A DNA stretch of 64,000 nt from Lentilactobacillus hilgardii DSM 20176 = ATCC 8290 (GCF_000159315.1 NZ_GG669999.1:1-64000), one strand, 5' to 3'. Positions 15,914 to 25,954 are shown, counted from the stretch's first letter. The notes: generated from the letters alone by a model not told the origin. Numbers and translations: made by a program.

Positions 15914-17719
15914 ATGTCAGAGACACAGAAATTACCATTACGAAAGGATGTTCCAGCTGACTTAACCTGGGATTTAACAACCATTTATCAAAGCGACGAT
16001 CAATTTGAAAAAGATTTTGTAAGTGTTGAAAAGACGTTGCCAAGTCTTAAAAAATTATCAGGGACACTGACTCAGAGTGCAGCAGCCCTGTTAACGGCAA
16101 CAGAAACGATGCTGACTGCTGCCAGGAAACTTGAAAAGGTTTATGTATACGCTCAGTTGAAAAACGATCAGGACACCAGTGAGGACAGTTATCAGGCCAT
16201 GTACGCCAAAGCACAGGCTCTAGCAGCCCAGTTTGGGGCCGCAACCGCATGGTTTGATCCCGAACTGTTGAAACTCAATGATAAACAGATGACTTCTTAC
16301 TATGAGGCACAACCCAAGTTACGGGATTATAAACGGTTATATGATCAAACCTTTGCAAAGCGCACACATATTTTGAGCAATGAGGTTGAGGAGGTTTTAG
16401 CCGGAGCCGATGATATTTTTTCATCCGGTGAAAAGACATTTGGCGTGTTGGATAACACAGACCTCTCATTTCCAACGGTTACTGATGAGAATGGTCATCA
16501 GGTTCAACTATCCCAAGGTGTGTACGGTATTTTGCTTGAGTCAACGAATCGGGACGTCAGAAGACAGGCGTTTCAAAAACTTTATGAGGTTTATAGTCAA
16601 TTTCAGCACACATTGGCTGCAACACTGACAACAAATGTTAAAAATCATAATTTTAAAGCAAACGTACGTCAATATCATTCAGCATTGGAAGCAGCCTTGT
16701 CCTCAACCGAAATTCCGGTAAAGGTATATGATAATTTAATTTCCGAGGTTAACAAGCATTTGGATCTTTTACATCGATATGTTGCGCTTCGAAAACGCAT
16801 TCTGGGCGTAGACGAGTTGCATATGTATGATTTATATACACCATTAATCGGGGGGAAATCGCCTAAATACACGTTTGATGAATCTAAGAAGGTGGCCTTG
16901 GATGCATTACAGGTGATGGGGCCCCAATATGTGAACCACGTTAAAGAAGAATTTAATAATCGATGGATTGACGTTGTTGAGAATCGTTATAAACGAAGTG
17001 GTGGCTATTCTTCAGGAACGTATGATACCAATCCGTTTATTCTATTAAACTGGAAGGACAATTTGGATAATTTATATACTTTGATCCATGAAACAGGTCA
17101 TAGTATGCACAGCTATTATGCGTCACATAATCAGCCATACCAATATGGTGACTACTCGATTTTTGTTGCCGAAATTGCTTCAACAACCAACGAAAATATT
17201 TTGACGGATTATTTATTGGATAAATTTAAAGATGACGATAAGATGAAACGGTATATTTTGAACTATTACCTTGATGGATTTAAGGGCACTGTCTTTCGCC
17301 AGACACAATTTGCAGAATTTGAGCAGTATATTCACGAGCAGGACGCAAAGGGACAGCCGTTGACGGCCAACTTCCTTGATAACTATTACCGTCAGTTAAA
17401 TCAAAAATATTACGGTGAAAGTGTTATTTCGGATAAAGAGATTGGTTTGGAGTGGTCACGAATTCCACATTTTTACTACAACTTCTATGTTTATCAATAT
17501 GCAACAGGATTTGCGGCGGCTTCGACACTTGCAGACAATATTGTCAATGGTGATGCCGAACATGTTGAAAAGTATCTTAATTATTTGAAGTCCGGGAGTT
17601 CGGACACACCGATTAATGTCATGAAAAAGGCTGGTGTCGATATGACGCAGCCGGAATATTTGGAGAAGGCTTTCAGAATCTTTGAAGAGCGATTGGATGA
17701 ATTCGAAAAATTGTTTTAG
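15914..17719 (+). CDS. pepF: Oligoendopeptidase F
   Basis: This 601-aa cytoplasmic zinc peptidase of family M3 cleaves short peptides. The zinc site HETGH starts at H392, with a downstream Glu in FVAEIASTTNE. I chose ATG 15914 (MSETQKLPLRKDVPADLTWD), the usual family N-terminus, with AAGAAGGG about 10 nt upstream; an in-frame GTG at 15881 lacks one. It lies 40 nt after coiA and ends at a strong terminator. Confidence 0.94.
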   Translation: MSETQKLPLRKDVPADLTWDLTTIYQSDDQFEKDFVSVEKTLPSLKKLSGTLTQSAAALLTATETMLTAARKLEKVYVYAQLKNDQDTSEDSYQAMYAKAQALAAQFGAATAWFDPELLKLNDKQMTSYYEAQPKLRDYKRLYDQTFAKRTHILSNEVEEVLAGADDIFSSGEKTFGVLDNTDLSFPTVTDENGHQVQLSQGVYGILLESTNRDVRRQAFQKLYEVYSQFQHTLAATLTTNVKNHNFKANVRQYHSALEAALSSTEIPVKVYDNLISEVNKHLDLLHRYVALRKRILGVDELHMYDLYTPLIGGKSPKYTFDESKKVALDALQVMGPQYVNHVKEEFNNRWIDVVENRYKRSGGYSSGTYDTNPFILLNWKDNLDNLYTLIHETGHSMHSYYASHNQPYQYGDYSIFVAEIASTTNENILTDYLLDKFKDDDKMKRYILNYYLDGFKGTVFRQTQFAEFEQYIHEQDAKGQPLTANFLDNYYRQLNQKYYGESVISDKEIGLEWSRIPHFYYNFYVYQYATGFAAASTLADNIVNGDAEHVEKYLNYLKSGSSDTPINVMKKAGVDMTQPEYLEKAFRIFEERLDEFEKLF

Positions 17720-17814
17720 ATGAGTCACATCACGAAAAATAATTGAAGCGAGTATACGTGAATTTATTAGTGGCACTGTTCATTTCACGTTTCACTTGTT
17801 AATAATAGTGACCA

Positions 17815-17862
17815 CAAAAAAGGAAGCTGGGCAAAATGATTTTTGTCCCAACTTCCTTTAGT
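17815..17862 (+). terminator. Bidirectional terminator, pepF / yjbH
   Basis: AAAGGAAGCTGGGCAAAA pairs with TTTTGTCCCAACTTCCTTT with two non-canonical positions. It lies between convergent genes. Confidence 0.85.
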
Positions 17863-17922
17863 TACTAATAAAAGTCAATGATAAACTCGGAGATTTTTCG
17901 ATTCTGATATCATGACTGAATT

Positions 17923-18549
17923 TCAGAAGAAATTTGATTGTGGATACAAGATAGTCGCACCCTGATTATTTTGATGCTGTTTAATCAATTCTTCGAAATG
18001 GTGAACAGATTTAATGCTTTGTGCACAGAATTTGAACATTGAGTTATAATCGAAGTCATTGATTAACACGCCGTTATTATCAACTGCCGAGTTAAACAAC
18101 ACTGCAGTTGCCGGTTCATCTACCGACATTTCATGAACCATCCGTTGATCACATTTAAACATGTTTTCCGCTAGGCTGGATCGTCGGTCTTCTTCAAACA
18201 TACGACAATCCAAACCGTTATTTTCCGCCAAACCGTAAACCAATTCATCATTATAATTGCGATCATTAAGTAATAATTCTCGCTGCAAGTCCATCAAGAA
18301 ATGGCGCCCTAACTTTTTACCTTGGAAGGATGCCGCTTTTGAATCAAGAACAATGTTATACGGAAGCTTGCGATCAAACTGGTCGCCTGCTTTCGCTGCC
18401 ATTTGATTGAGAATCTTGATATTTAACATGGAAATGAATCGAACAGAAACCTTGGTATTTAATTTGCGGGAAATGTTATCAATCGTTTTTTCAGCGTCGT
18501 AACAATGTCGATTTAACGGATCAATGAATAAATAAATTTCGAGAACCAT
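17923..18549 (-). CDS. yjbH: YjbH/SpxH-type DsbA-family adaptor
   Basis: This 208-aa thioredoxin-fold protein resembles YjbH (SpxH), the adaptor that presents Spx to ClpXP. The N-terminal strand and active-site loop read LEIYLFIDPLNRHCYDAEK: only one Cys, with Asn at the first position of the usual motif, so it is unlikely to be a redox enzyme. Start ATG 18549 follows GGAGGGG by 5 nt; an earlier in-frame start has no ribosome site. It is divergent from relQ, as in B. subtilis (yjbH ... yjbM-yjbN-yjbO). Confidence 0.85.
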   Translation of the reverse strand: MVLEIYLFIDPLNRHCYDAEKTIDNISRKLNTKVSVRFISMLNIKILNQMAAKAGDQFDRKLPYNIVLDSKAASFQGKKLGRHFLMDLQRELLLNDRNYNDELVYGLAENNGLDCRMFEEDRRSSLAENMFKCDQRMVHEMSVDEPATAVLFNSAVDNNGVLINDFDYNSMFKFCAQSIKSVHHFEELIKQHQNNQGATILYPQSNFF

Positions 18550-18983
18550 AATGCCCCTCCAATTTTTAATCGACAAATAAAAGTAATATACCAATTATTT
18601 ACTTATATAAGAATACCAAATTTTGAACTAAAAACAATATATTTGCTCATAAAGTGCGTAAAGTAATGTTGGCAATCGGTGAAACAAAAGGCGTTCATTA
18701 GTAAAAAACGTTTTTACTTTTTACTAATAATCTTTGCGTTCGAAAGACTATTAGTACAACGAGCCAAGCTGATGGATGCACTTTATTAAAAAACACTGAC
18801 GTTCATAAATGCTGATTCCGTTTTGGGGAATCCTCATTTATTATGTTAAAATATAGTCTGATTGTAAAATTTAAAAACTGAGTCATTAAAAGAGTAGATT
18901 AAATAGTCGTTAGTCGGCTTAATTCATGATATTAATGAAAGACAATCAGATCTCTACTCATCAAAAAGATTGGAAGTGATAGC
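18550..18983. other. yjbH-relQ divergent intergenic region with hairpins
   Basis: There is no gene here. Two inverted repeats stand out: ATTAGTAAAAA (18697-18707) with TTTTTACTAAT (18718-18728), a perfect 11-bp stem; and a larger imperfect hairpin at 18806-18840 (AAATG and GATTCC arms with a 2-nt internal loop). TTGGGG (18823-18828) and TAAAAT (18847-18852), 18 nt apart, could be a relQ promoter but are weak. The rest is AT-rich with no signal I can name. Confidence 0.55.
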
Positions 18984-19634
18984 TTGGTTGAGGATTGGGA
19001 TAACTTTTTAATTCCATACAAACAAGCTGTTGATGAATTAAAAGTTAAATTACGGGGGATTCGGGCCCAATTTTTAAAATTGGATGGCCGAAGCCCAATT
19101 GAATTCGTAACAGGACGGGTTAAGCCTGTTGATAGCATTAAAGAAAAGATGGTTCGTCGACATATTTCCGAAGACCGACTCGAAGAAGATATGGAAGATA
19201 TTGCCGGTCTCAGAATCATGTGTCAATTTGTTGAGGATATTTATCAGGTGGTTGATTTATTGAGAAAACGCACTGACATCAATATCCTTGAAGAACGGGA
19301 TTATGTTCATAACAAGAAGCCCAGTGGATATCGTTCGTATCATATCATCTTCGAATATCCCGTGCAGATGTTAAATGGCGAAAAAGTGATTTTGGCTGAA
19401 ATTCAAGTCCGAACGCTTGCGATGAATTTTTGGGCCACGGTAGAGCATTCCCTGAACTATAAATATAAGGGTGAATTTCCGGATGACTTGAAGGTGCGAC
19501 TTGAAAGATCTGCAGAGGCTGCATTTAAGTTAGACGAAGAGATGTCTGAAATCCGAGGAGAACTTCAGGAAACTAAAGGAGATTCTTCAAGCAATGATGT
19601 GAGGAAGTCGTCAGATGAGAATAGCGATATATAG
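18984..19634 (+). CDS. relQ: Small alarmone synthetase RelQ (YjbM/SAS1)
   Basis: This 216-aa synthetase transfers pyrophosphate from ATP to GTP or GDP to make (p)ppGpp. The RelA/SpoT synthetase core includes GRVKPVDSIKEKM near 48-60, DIAGLRIMCQFVEDIY near 72-87, GYRSYHIIF near 115-123 and EIQVRTLAMNFWATVEH near 139-155. There is no hydrolase domain, as expected for SAS1. Start TTG 18984 has GGAAG 7 nt upstream. It overlaps nadK by 20 nt. Confidence 0.93.
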   Translation: MVEDWDNFLIPYKQAVDELKVKLRGIRAQFLKLDGRSPIEFVTGRVKPVDSIKEKMVRRHISEDRLEEDMEDIAGLRIMCQFVEDIYQVVDLLRKRTDINILEERDYVHNKKPSGYRSYHIIFEYPVQMLNGEKVILAEIQVRTLAMNFWATVEHSLNYKYKGEFPDDLKVRLERSAEAAFKLDEEMSEIRGELQETKGDSSSNDVRKSSDENSDI

Positions 19635-20427
19635 TAATTTGGGAGAAGCTTCAAATATTGTCGCAACTTCCTTAAAGAATCAAATTGAAAAGTCGTCCGA
19701 TTTAGTCATTGATGGGCTTAATCCTGAAATTGTTATTTCAGTTGGCGGAGATGGCACACTTCTTTCCGCCTTTCATCACTATCAAGATATTAATAATAAA
19801 GTCCGATTCATTGGTATTCACACCGGTCACTTGGGCTTTTATACAGATTGGCGGGACTATGAAGTCAATGATTTAATTGCCAGTCTGGAAAATGATAATG
19901 GTCAAAGTGTGACTTATCCTTTACTGGATATTAAGGTCAACTATCCCGGTGGTGGTTCGGCAGATATTGGATTAGCACTAAATGAATCTACTTTAAAGCA
20001 GATTAGTGGATCGATGGTTGCGGACGTTTATATTAAGAATCAATTGTTCGAAAGTTTCCGGGGAGACGGCTTATGTGTTTCAACACCAAGTGGTTCTACT
20101 GCTTATAATAAATCTGTCGGCGGTGCGATTATCAATCCCAGACTGAATGCCATTCAAATGGCTGAAATCTCATCGATTAACAACCGGGTTTTTCGAACAT
20201 TGGGATCCCCTTTAATTATTGCGCCTGATGAATGGATTAAAATTGTGCCAAAATCAACTCATCGAACTATCCTAACATGTGATCATCAAGTTATCACAAC
20301 ACGTAAAGTAGCATCAGTTGAGTTCCGGATTTCTCAAAAACGAATTGCTTTTGCCCAATACCGGCATACGCAATTTTGGCGACGGGTCAGCAACTCATTT
20401 ATCGGTGAGGTTAATTTGGATGACTAA
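19615..20427 (+). CDS. nadK: NAD kinase
   Basis: This 270-aa cytoplasmic kinase phosphorylates NAD to NADP. The signature GGDGT is at 44-48 (SVGGDGTLLSAF), followed by GIHTGHLGFYTDW and the NAD-binding SGSTAYNKSVGGAI. ATG lies inside the end of relQ with GAGGAAG upstream. The next gene overlaps its last 8 nt, so relQ-nadK-rluD are translationally coupled. Confidence 0.95.
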   Translation: MRIAIYSNLGEASNIVATSLKNQIEKSSDLVIDGLNPEIVISVGGDGTLLSAFHHYQDINNKVRFIGIHTGHLGFYTDWRDYEVNDLIASLENDNGQSVTYPLLDIKVNYPGGGSADIGLALNESTLKQISGSMVADVYIKNQLFESFRGDGLCVSTPSGSTAYNKSVGGAIINPRLNAIQMAEISSINNRVFRTLGSPLIIAPDEWIKIVPKSTHRTILTCDHQVITTRKVASVEFRISQKRIAFAQYRHTQFWRRVSNSFIGEVNLDD

Positions 20428-21313
20428 GTTTACCTGGGAGTATAAAGGAAGCTCACCTATTAAAGTTCGAACTTTTATTATGGGTTACGGGATTACCCGA
20501 ACGTTGCTCAAAAAGATCAAGTATCATGGTGGTCAGACATTGGTCAACGGCGAACCGTCATTGGTTAACCGTAAACTGATAACCAATGATGTTGTTACCG
20601 TTGTTTTACCGCCGGAACCCGAAAACGACAACGTACCAGCTTCCGACTTACCGATTCAAATTGTGTTTGAGGATGAACATTTTCTGGTGGTCAATAAACT
20701 CTCTGGAATTGCTTCTGTACCGGCTCATAATCGAGCTAATGACTCTTTGGTTAACCGGGTAAAAGGTTACTATCAGCGTAACCATTATGCCAATCAGAAA
20801 ATTCACATTGTCACGAGGCTGGATAAGGATACCAGTGGATTAGTTATTTTTGCCAAACATCACTTTGCCCATTCGGTTTTGGATAAACAGTTGAAAGATC
20901 ATCAGATTAAGAAGACATATTTGGCGATTGTAGAGGGCACTTTTTCAACAACTCATTTTGAGATCTACTTACCGATTAAGCGTGCAGATGGCTCACTTGT
21001 TAAACGCCAAGTTGGGTTTCCGGGGAAAATGTCGATTACTGAAGCATGGACCAAGCAACGATTGCGGCAACACACACTTTTAAAGCTTCAAATCCATACG
21101 GGAAGAACGCATCAAATTAGAGTTCATATGACGGCGATTGGTCACCCATTGGTTGGTGACTGGCTTTATAATCCTGAAGATAAGTCGTTTCCCCGACAGG
21201 CACTTCATTGTGCAGGATTAAGGTTTTTTAATCCATTTGCCGGGCATTTTGTTGACTGCCGGGCACCGCTTCCCGATGACATGAAAACCTATTTAGCTAG
21301 TCACGAAAGGTAG
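20420..21313 (+). CDS. RluA/RluD-family pseudouridine synthase
   Basis: This 297-aa RNA pseudouridine synthase carries the catalytic motif as TRLDKDTSGLV (near 134-144, Asp nucleophile), plus the later block LQIHTGRTHQIRVHM. It corresponds in position to B. subtilis yjbO. The exact rRNA or tRNA target cannot be read from sequence. ATG 20420 overlaps the nadK stop, with GGTGAGG about 10 nt upstream. Confidence 0.9.
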   Translation: MTKFTWEYKGSSPIKVRTFIMGYGITRTLLKKIKYHGGQTLVNGEPSLVNRKLITNDVVTVVLPPEPENDNVPASDLPIQIVFEDEHFLVVNKLSGIASVPAHNRANDSLVNRVKGYYQRNHYANQKIHIVTRLDKDTSGLVIFAKHHFAHSVLDKQLKDHQIKKTYLAIVEGTFSTTHFEIYLPIKRADGSLVKRQVGFPGKMSITEAWTKQRLRQHTLLKLQIHTGRTHQIRVHMTAIGHPLVGDWLYNPEDKSFPRQALHCAGLRFFNPFAGHFVDCRAPLPDDMKTYLASHER

Positions 21314-21325
21314 GCATCGTAATTT

Positions 21326-22195
21326 TTGAAAAAGATTGAAAAAGCAACTGCTTTTGTGAATGAAAATCGGGACTTGTTTCGTTGCCCGGTATGCGAGCGT
21401 CCTTTTGAGCGAGTTGCCGGATTCAGCTTGGTTTGTCCAAATAATCATTCATTTGATATATCGAAAAAAGGTACGCTGTATTTCTTGACCAAGTCAGCTA
21501 ACAATGAATATGATAAGCAAATGTTGGCTTCCCGTCAGCGTATTTTACAGGCCGGCCTGTTTGATGGTCTTATCCAAAAGATCAGTACATTTTTAAAGGC
21601 TGCTCCGGAAACAATATTGGATGTTGGGTGTGGAGAAGGGACACCTTTGGCGCGGTTGTTGAGAAAAAGGGCCAATGCAGATACTGCTATTGGCTTTGAT
21701 ATCTCAAAGGACGGTATTAACTTAGCAACCCAGCATGAAACAAGGGCGTTTTTTTGTGTTGCGGATCTCGCTCGCTTACCTTTTAACACTTCTGTTTTTT
21801 CAACAGTAATTGATTTATTTTCTCCTTCTTCGTATAGTGAGTTTAACCGGGTCATTAAACCAGGGGGACAATTGATCAAAATTATTCCGAATAGCGGTTA
21901 CTTGCAAGAATTACGACAGTTGCTTTATGGAACCGATCAAGCAAACAGTTCGTATTCTAATCAAAAAGTATTAGATTTATTTACAACTCATTATCCACAC
22001 AGTAGTATCTATCCATTAAGATATCAATTTCAAATTCCTGCCGGGCTACAGCGTGACATGATGATCATGACACCCCTTCATTGGGGTCGCGGGCAAAGCT
22101 CGCACAGCTCAGTACAACTTGAGACGTTGACAAAGATTACTGTGGATGTATCAATTTTAATTAATCATTTTAATGATGGAGGAAAAAATGGCTAA
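21326..22195 (+). CDS. rlmA: rRNA (guanine-N1)-methyltransferase, RlmA family
   Basis: This 289-aa SAM-dependent methyltransferase has an N-terminal zinc knuckle (RCPVCERPF...LVCPNNHSF) typical of RlmA/TlrB, followed by the Rossmann glycine motif ILDVGCGEGTPL near 96-107. Known members methylate 23S rRNA G745 or G748. Start TTG has only a weak ribosome site (AAAGG about 15 nt upstream), so coupling to the preceding gene is likely. Its end overlaps trmL by 8 nt. Confidence 0.88.
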   Translation: MKKIEKATAFVNENRDLFRCPVCERPFERVAGFSLVCPNNHSFDISKKGTLYFLTKSANNEYDKQMLASRQRILQAGLFDGLIQKISTFLKAAPETILDVGCGEGTPLARLLRKRANADTAIGFDISKDGINLATQHETRAFFCVADLARLPFNTSVFSTVIDLFSPSSYSEFNRVIKPGGQLIKIIPNSGYLQELRQLLYGTDQANSSYSNQKVLDLFTTHYPHSSIYPLRYQFQIPAGLQRDMMIMTPLHWGRGQSSHSSVQLETLTKITVDVSILINHFNDGGKNG

Positions 22196-22700
22196 TCATA
22201 TTGTTTTATTTGAACCGTTAATGCCGGCCAATACCGGAAACATTGCCAGGACATGTGCCGGCACCGATACGATTTTAGATTTAATTGAACCTCTGGGCTT
22301 TAAGTTGGATAATAAGCATTTAAAGCGAGCAGGGCTTGACTATTGGAACAAGGTTCAAATAAATTATCATCAAAATTTACCCGAATTTTTGAAAACGGTT
22401 GAAAACCCAAAAAATCTTTTTTTAGTTTCCAAGTTTGCCAACCAAGACTATACTGATCCGGATTATTCAGATCCTAAACAGGACTATTATTTATTGTTTG
22501 GCAAGGAAACAACAGGGTTACCCGAACCCTTTATGCGAAAGAATCCGGAAAAGGCCATTCGAATTCCTCAAGACGATGATCATATTCGAGCATTGAATTT
22601 ATCAAACAGTTGCGCAATTGTGATTTATGAAGTTTTAAGACAGCAAAGCTTTAATCATTTGGAGCGGACACATAAATATCCACATGATAAATTGAAATAG
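22188..22700 (+). CDS. trmL: tRNA (cytidine/uridine-34 2'-O)-methyltransferase
   Basis: This 170-aa SPOUT enzyme methylates the wobble ribose of certain Leu tRNAs. The motifs NTGNIARTCAGTD near 16-28, LLFGKETTGLPEPF near 101-114 and RIPQDDDHIRALNLSNSCAI near 124-143 form the trefoil-knot SAM site. ATG 22188 has GGAGG 5 nt upstream. Last gene of the relQ-nadK-rluD-rlmA run. Confidence 0.93.
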   Translation: MANHIVLFEPLMPANTGNIARTCAGTDTILDLIEPLGFKLDNKHLKRAGLDYWNKVQINYHQNLPEFLKTVENPKNLFLVSKFANQDYTDPDYSDPKQDYYLLFGKETTGLPEPFMRKNPEKAIRIPQDDDHIRALNLSNSCAIVIYEVLRQQSFNHLERTHKYPHDKLK

Positions 22701-22841
22701 GAAAGTGGTTTATTTTGCATCAGCTAGGAGAAAGTTTCGTTCACACCCGATTTTTTTGCTTTATTAATGTGAAAAGGGGTGTAATGATCGTTTTCATGAT
22801 GATTATTCTTTGTGAACAATTTAATTATTGAGGAGAAAAAA

Positions 22842-25154
22842 ATGGCGACAAAGAGGACTCGTAAACGTACAACTAAAAAACGAGGTCGCCCAACCAAGGC
22901 CAAAAAGCCTGAAACCTTTTTCTCAAAATATGCAGTTAATATTTTGGGAGCGGTGGTGGCCGTTTGGGCATTGTTAGGCCTCTTTCATGCTGGTATTGTT
23001 GGAATATTAATGATTAATATTCTGCGCATTTTTGTTGGCATATTATACCCACTAGGGCTGCTGACTTTAATAGTTGGCGGGCTGTGGCTTGCCGGATTTT
23101 CTCGTTTGCCCAAGATCAAGGGAAGATATTTTTTGGGAATCGTCATGGTTGTGATCGGCGTTTTAACCTTTATTAGTCTGGTTGAATATGTTCAAACTGC
23201 CCAACCGGTTGAGTTTGTAGCCGTAAACTGGGGTAAGTTAACCGATGATATGATTTCCTCGAATACAAATTCCAACATTGGTGGTGGCATTTTATCGGCA
23301 ATTTGTTTCTATCTTTTACATATGTTGGTTGGAAAAATCGGTGCTGGTATTATCAGTGGCTTATTGGTTGTTGCTGGTGGTTTTGTATTGTTTAATATTT
23401 CGTTTGGCAACGTCTTTTTGGCCATTCACAAGACAATCGCATTTATCGGCCATGCTTTTGGGGAAATCCAACAAAAAATACGTTTATTAAGAGTGAAAAA
23501 AGAGACAGTTCAACCGGATCATCAAGCAAAACAGCAACCCCTAAAAGAGCAAACTGATGCGCCAAAGGAAGAAAAGGATGTTAAACCCAAGTTTTCGACA
23601 TCATCTATTACAATTTCTGGAATGCCAGTGTCGGATGAACCAAAAGATGATGTGAAACAGCCCCCAAAAGAGTCTGTCACGGAATCAAAGCCAGAGCAGG
23701 ACAAGTCAAATGATGTTGATTTGGTAAACGTTCAGGAAGACGATTCCTATAAATTACCAACATCTGATTTATTAACCCAGATGTCGCAGGATGATCAATC
23801 CGGTGAATTGAAATCGATTGACCATAACGCAAAGGTGCTTCAAGAAACGCTCGACAGTTTTGGGGTCAAGGCTGAAATTAAGCATGTCAGTCTGGGCCCT
23901 TCAGTGACAAAATATGAAATTCATCCTGATATCGGAGTTAAAGTTAGTCGAATTGTTAATTTAACTGATGATATCGCACTTGCACTGGCAGCAAAGGATA
24001 TTCGAATTGAAGCACCAATTCCGGGAAAATCGTTGGTCGGGATTGAAGTTCCTAACAAAAAGATTGCGACAGTTTCATTTAGAGATGTTGTTGAACATCA
24101 ACCGGATAATCATGGTCATTTATTGCAGGTCCCGCTTGGAAAAGATGTGAATGGAAATGTGATTGCAGCTGATTTAACAAAGATGCCGCATTTACTGATT
24201 GCCGGTTCCACGGGTAGTGGTAAATCAGTCGCAATCAACAGTATCATTACCAGTATTTTATTAAATGCCAAACCAAGTCAAGTTAAATTAATGTTGATTG
24301 ATCCCAAAAAAGTTGAACTTGGCGTTTATAATGGCATTCCACATTTGCTTAGTCCGGTTGTTTCTGAACCCAAAAAGGCGGCTCGCGCACTTCAGAAAGT
24401 TGTTTCCGAAATGGAAAATCGATATGAACTGTTTGCTAAATACGGGCAACGTAAAATTAGTACGTTTAATGAATTTGCGGCGAAAAATAATAAAGAGAAT
24501 GATGTTAAAATTCAACCAATGCCATATATCGTTGTTATTGTCGATGAATTAGCTGACTTAATGATGACTGTTTCAAATGATGTTGAAGCAGCGATCATTC
24601 GATTAGCTCAAATGGGGCGTGCTGCGGGGATCCATATGATTTTAGCAACTCAGCGGCCCTCCGTTGATGTTATTACAGGATTAATTAAAGCGAATGTACC
24701 TTCTCGAATTGCATTTGCCGTTTCTAGCGGAATTGATTCCAGAACCATTATTGATACTAATGGTGCTGAAAAATTGTTGGGACGCGGCGATATGCTCTTC
24801 TTGCCAATTGACTCAAATACGCCTATTCGAGTCCAGGGTGCTTTTATTCCAGACAAAGACGTTTCCCGAGTTGTTAAGTTCATCACAGATCAGCAATCGG
24901 CTGATTACGACGAGTCAATGATGGTTAGTGATGAAGAAATCAAGCAGGAAGATCAGCAGGAATCAGAGGACGATTTATTTGATGATGCACTGGAATTTGT
25001 GATTAATGAACAGAAAGCCAGTACGTCGTTACTTCAAAGACATTTTAGAATTGGGTATAATCGTGCGGCCAGATTGATTGACGACTTGCAAAATCGTGGT
25101 TATATCGGTCCTCAAAATGGCAGTAAGCCACGAGAGGTTTTCAAAAAGCCTTAG
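22842..25154 (+). CDS. ftsK: DNA translocase FtsK/SpoIIIE
   Basis: This 770-aa septal DNA pump clears chromosomal DNA from the closing septum. A Lys/Arg-rich start is followed by about four membrane helices (about 28-195), an acidic Pro/Lys-rich linker (about 215-310), the alpha-beta motor with Walker A GSTGSGKS at 455-462 and Walker [12 protein letters not shown], and a C-terminal gamma winged helix that reads KOPS-type sites. ATG 22842 has GAGGAG 5-6 nt upstream. It precedes the dcw cluster. Confidence 0.95.
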   Translation: MATKRTRKRTTKKRGRPTKAKKPETFFSKYAVNILGAVVAVWALLGLFHAGIVGILMINILRIFVGILYPLGLLTLIVGGLWLAGFSRLPKIKGRYFLGIVMVVIGVLTFISLVEYVQTAQPVEFVAVNWGKLTDDMISSNTNSNIGGGILSAICFYLLHMLVGKIGAGIISGLLVVAGGFVLFNISFGNVFLAIHKTIAFIGHAFGEIQQKIRLLRVKKETVQPDHQAKQQPLKEQTDAPKEEKDVKPKFSTSSITISGMPVSDEPKDDVKQPPKESVTESKPEQDKSNDVDLVNVQEDDSYKLPTSDLLTQMSQDDQSGELKSIDHNAKVLQETLDSFGVKAEIKHVSLGPSVTKYEIHPDIGVKVSRIVNLTDDIALALAAKDIRIEAPIPGKSLVGIEVPNKKIATVSFRDVVEHQPDNHGHLLQVPLGKDVNGNVIAADLTKMPHLLIAGSTGSGKSVAINSIITSILLNAKPSQVKLMLIDPKKVELGVYNGIPHLLSPVVSEPKKAARALQKVVSEMENRYELFAKYGQRKISTFNEFAAKNNKENDVKIQPMPYIVVIVDELADLMMTVSNDVEAAIIRLAQMGRAAGIHMILATQRPSVDVITGLIKANVPSRIAFAVSSGIDSRTIIDTNGAEKLLGRGDMLFLPIDSNTPIRVQGAFIPDKDVSRVVKFITDQQSADYDESMMVSDEEIKQEDQQESEDDLFDDALEFVINEQKASTSLLQRHFRIGYNRAARLIDDLQNRGYIGPQNGSKPREVFKKP

Positions 25155-25170
25155 GAGGACGAAAACATTT

Positions 25171-25260
25171 ATGATTTTATCCTGGTTTAAAAATCATCCA
25201 ACAGCTGATGTGTTGGGATATATGACTGATGGCACAAAAAAAGACCAGCATCGTTTTTGA
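25171..25260 (+). CDS. Possible 29-aa ORF after ftsK
   Basis: A short frame begins at ATG 25171, 12 nt after AGGAGG at the ftsK stop, and ends at TGA 25260. It has no membrane segment or motif that I recognise. The good ribosome site suggests translation, but the spacing is long and it may only be a remnant. Confidence 0.3.
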   Translation: MILSWFKNHPTADVLGYMTDGTKKDQHRF

Positions 25261-25293
25261 TGTCCAGCCTTTTCCATTGCTTGATCGTTTTGG

Positions 25294-25416
25294 CTATTGC
25301 TGCTCCATAATCGTGATTACAGCTGAAGCTAATAATGAACCAACCGTTGCAATAATCATGATCCATACGAAAGTCAAAGTTATTTTTTGAAATGTTGTTC
25401 TCTTTTTACGCGCCAA
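25294..25416 (-). CDS. Small single-pass membrane protein, DUF4044-like
   Basis: This 40-aa protein starts MARKKRTTFQKITLTFVWIM and continues as one hydrophobic helix to about residue 36. The basic N-terminus with FQKIT..FVWIMII matches the DUF4044 family of small lactobacillal membrane proteins of unknown function. I prefer TTG 25416, after AAGTGGTG by 6 nt; GTG 25425 is an in-frame alternative. It lies on the minus strand in the ftsK-DUF3397 gap. Confidence 0.65.
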   Translation of the reverse strand: MARKKRTTFQKITLTFVWIMIIATVGSLLASAVITIMEQQ

Positions 25417-25510
25417 TATTTGCACCACTTTCTGATTATATTCAATAATTAGTCTAACTATCATTATCATTCATTGCAATACGTTTTGTCAAAATTAGGA
25501 GGGACGAGCG

Positions 25511-25894
25511 ATGCAATTTCCTTCATGGGCGACCATGATAGCAGTGTTTTTCATGCAATTAGCTGTTCTTTTATTTATTGCCACTGTCATGATCTTAATT
25601 CGCAAAAAAATTATGCCCCACAAAAGGGTTAAAGTTGTACCGGTTGACCTGTGGCCGCCATTTATATTATTTTTTATTCACCAATTAAGTGCTTCTGCCG
25701 CATCAGGATCGATTATCCCACAAATTGTGATTATTTGGATGACAATTAGCCTGGTCGCGTTGCTTTGGCAAATTTTGACAGATGAAAAAATGACTTTTCG
25801 TCGATTCTTTGTTTTATTTTGGCGTTTAAGTGACCTAGTATTGCTTGTTTGCTGGATTTGCACGTTTGTTTATATGATCATTCAAGCAGGTTAG
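25511..25894 (+). CDS. DUF3397-family membrane protein
   Basis: This 127-aa protein has four hydrophobic segments (about 8-29, 47-62, 72-88, 104-124) and no catalytic motif. Its size and place just upstream of mraZ match the DUF3397 family in lactobacilli, whose role is unknown. AGGAGGGACG precedes ATG. It ends at a terminator, so it is not part of the mraZ transcript. Confidence 0.8.
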   Translation: MQFPSWATMIAVFFMQLAVLLFIATVMILIRKKIMPHKRVKVVPVDLWPPFILFFIHQLSASAASGSIIPQIVIIWMTISLVALLWQILTDEKMTFRRFFVLFWRLSDLVLLVCWICTFVYMIIQAG

Positions 25895-25954
25895 CATGTG
25901 TACGAATAGTTGACTATTAATAATATTGCATATATAAACTTATTTAAAATTTGG

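Noticed and set aside
25225-25300. Possible terminator for the minus-strand DUF4044-like gene
   Set aside because: CATC/GATG pairing near a T run exists, but the stem is short and broken by mismatches.
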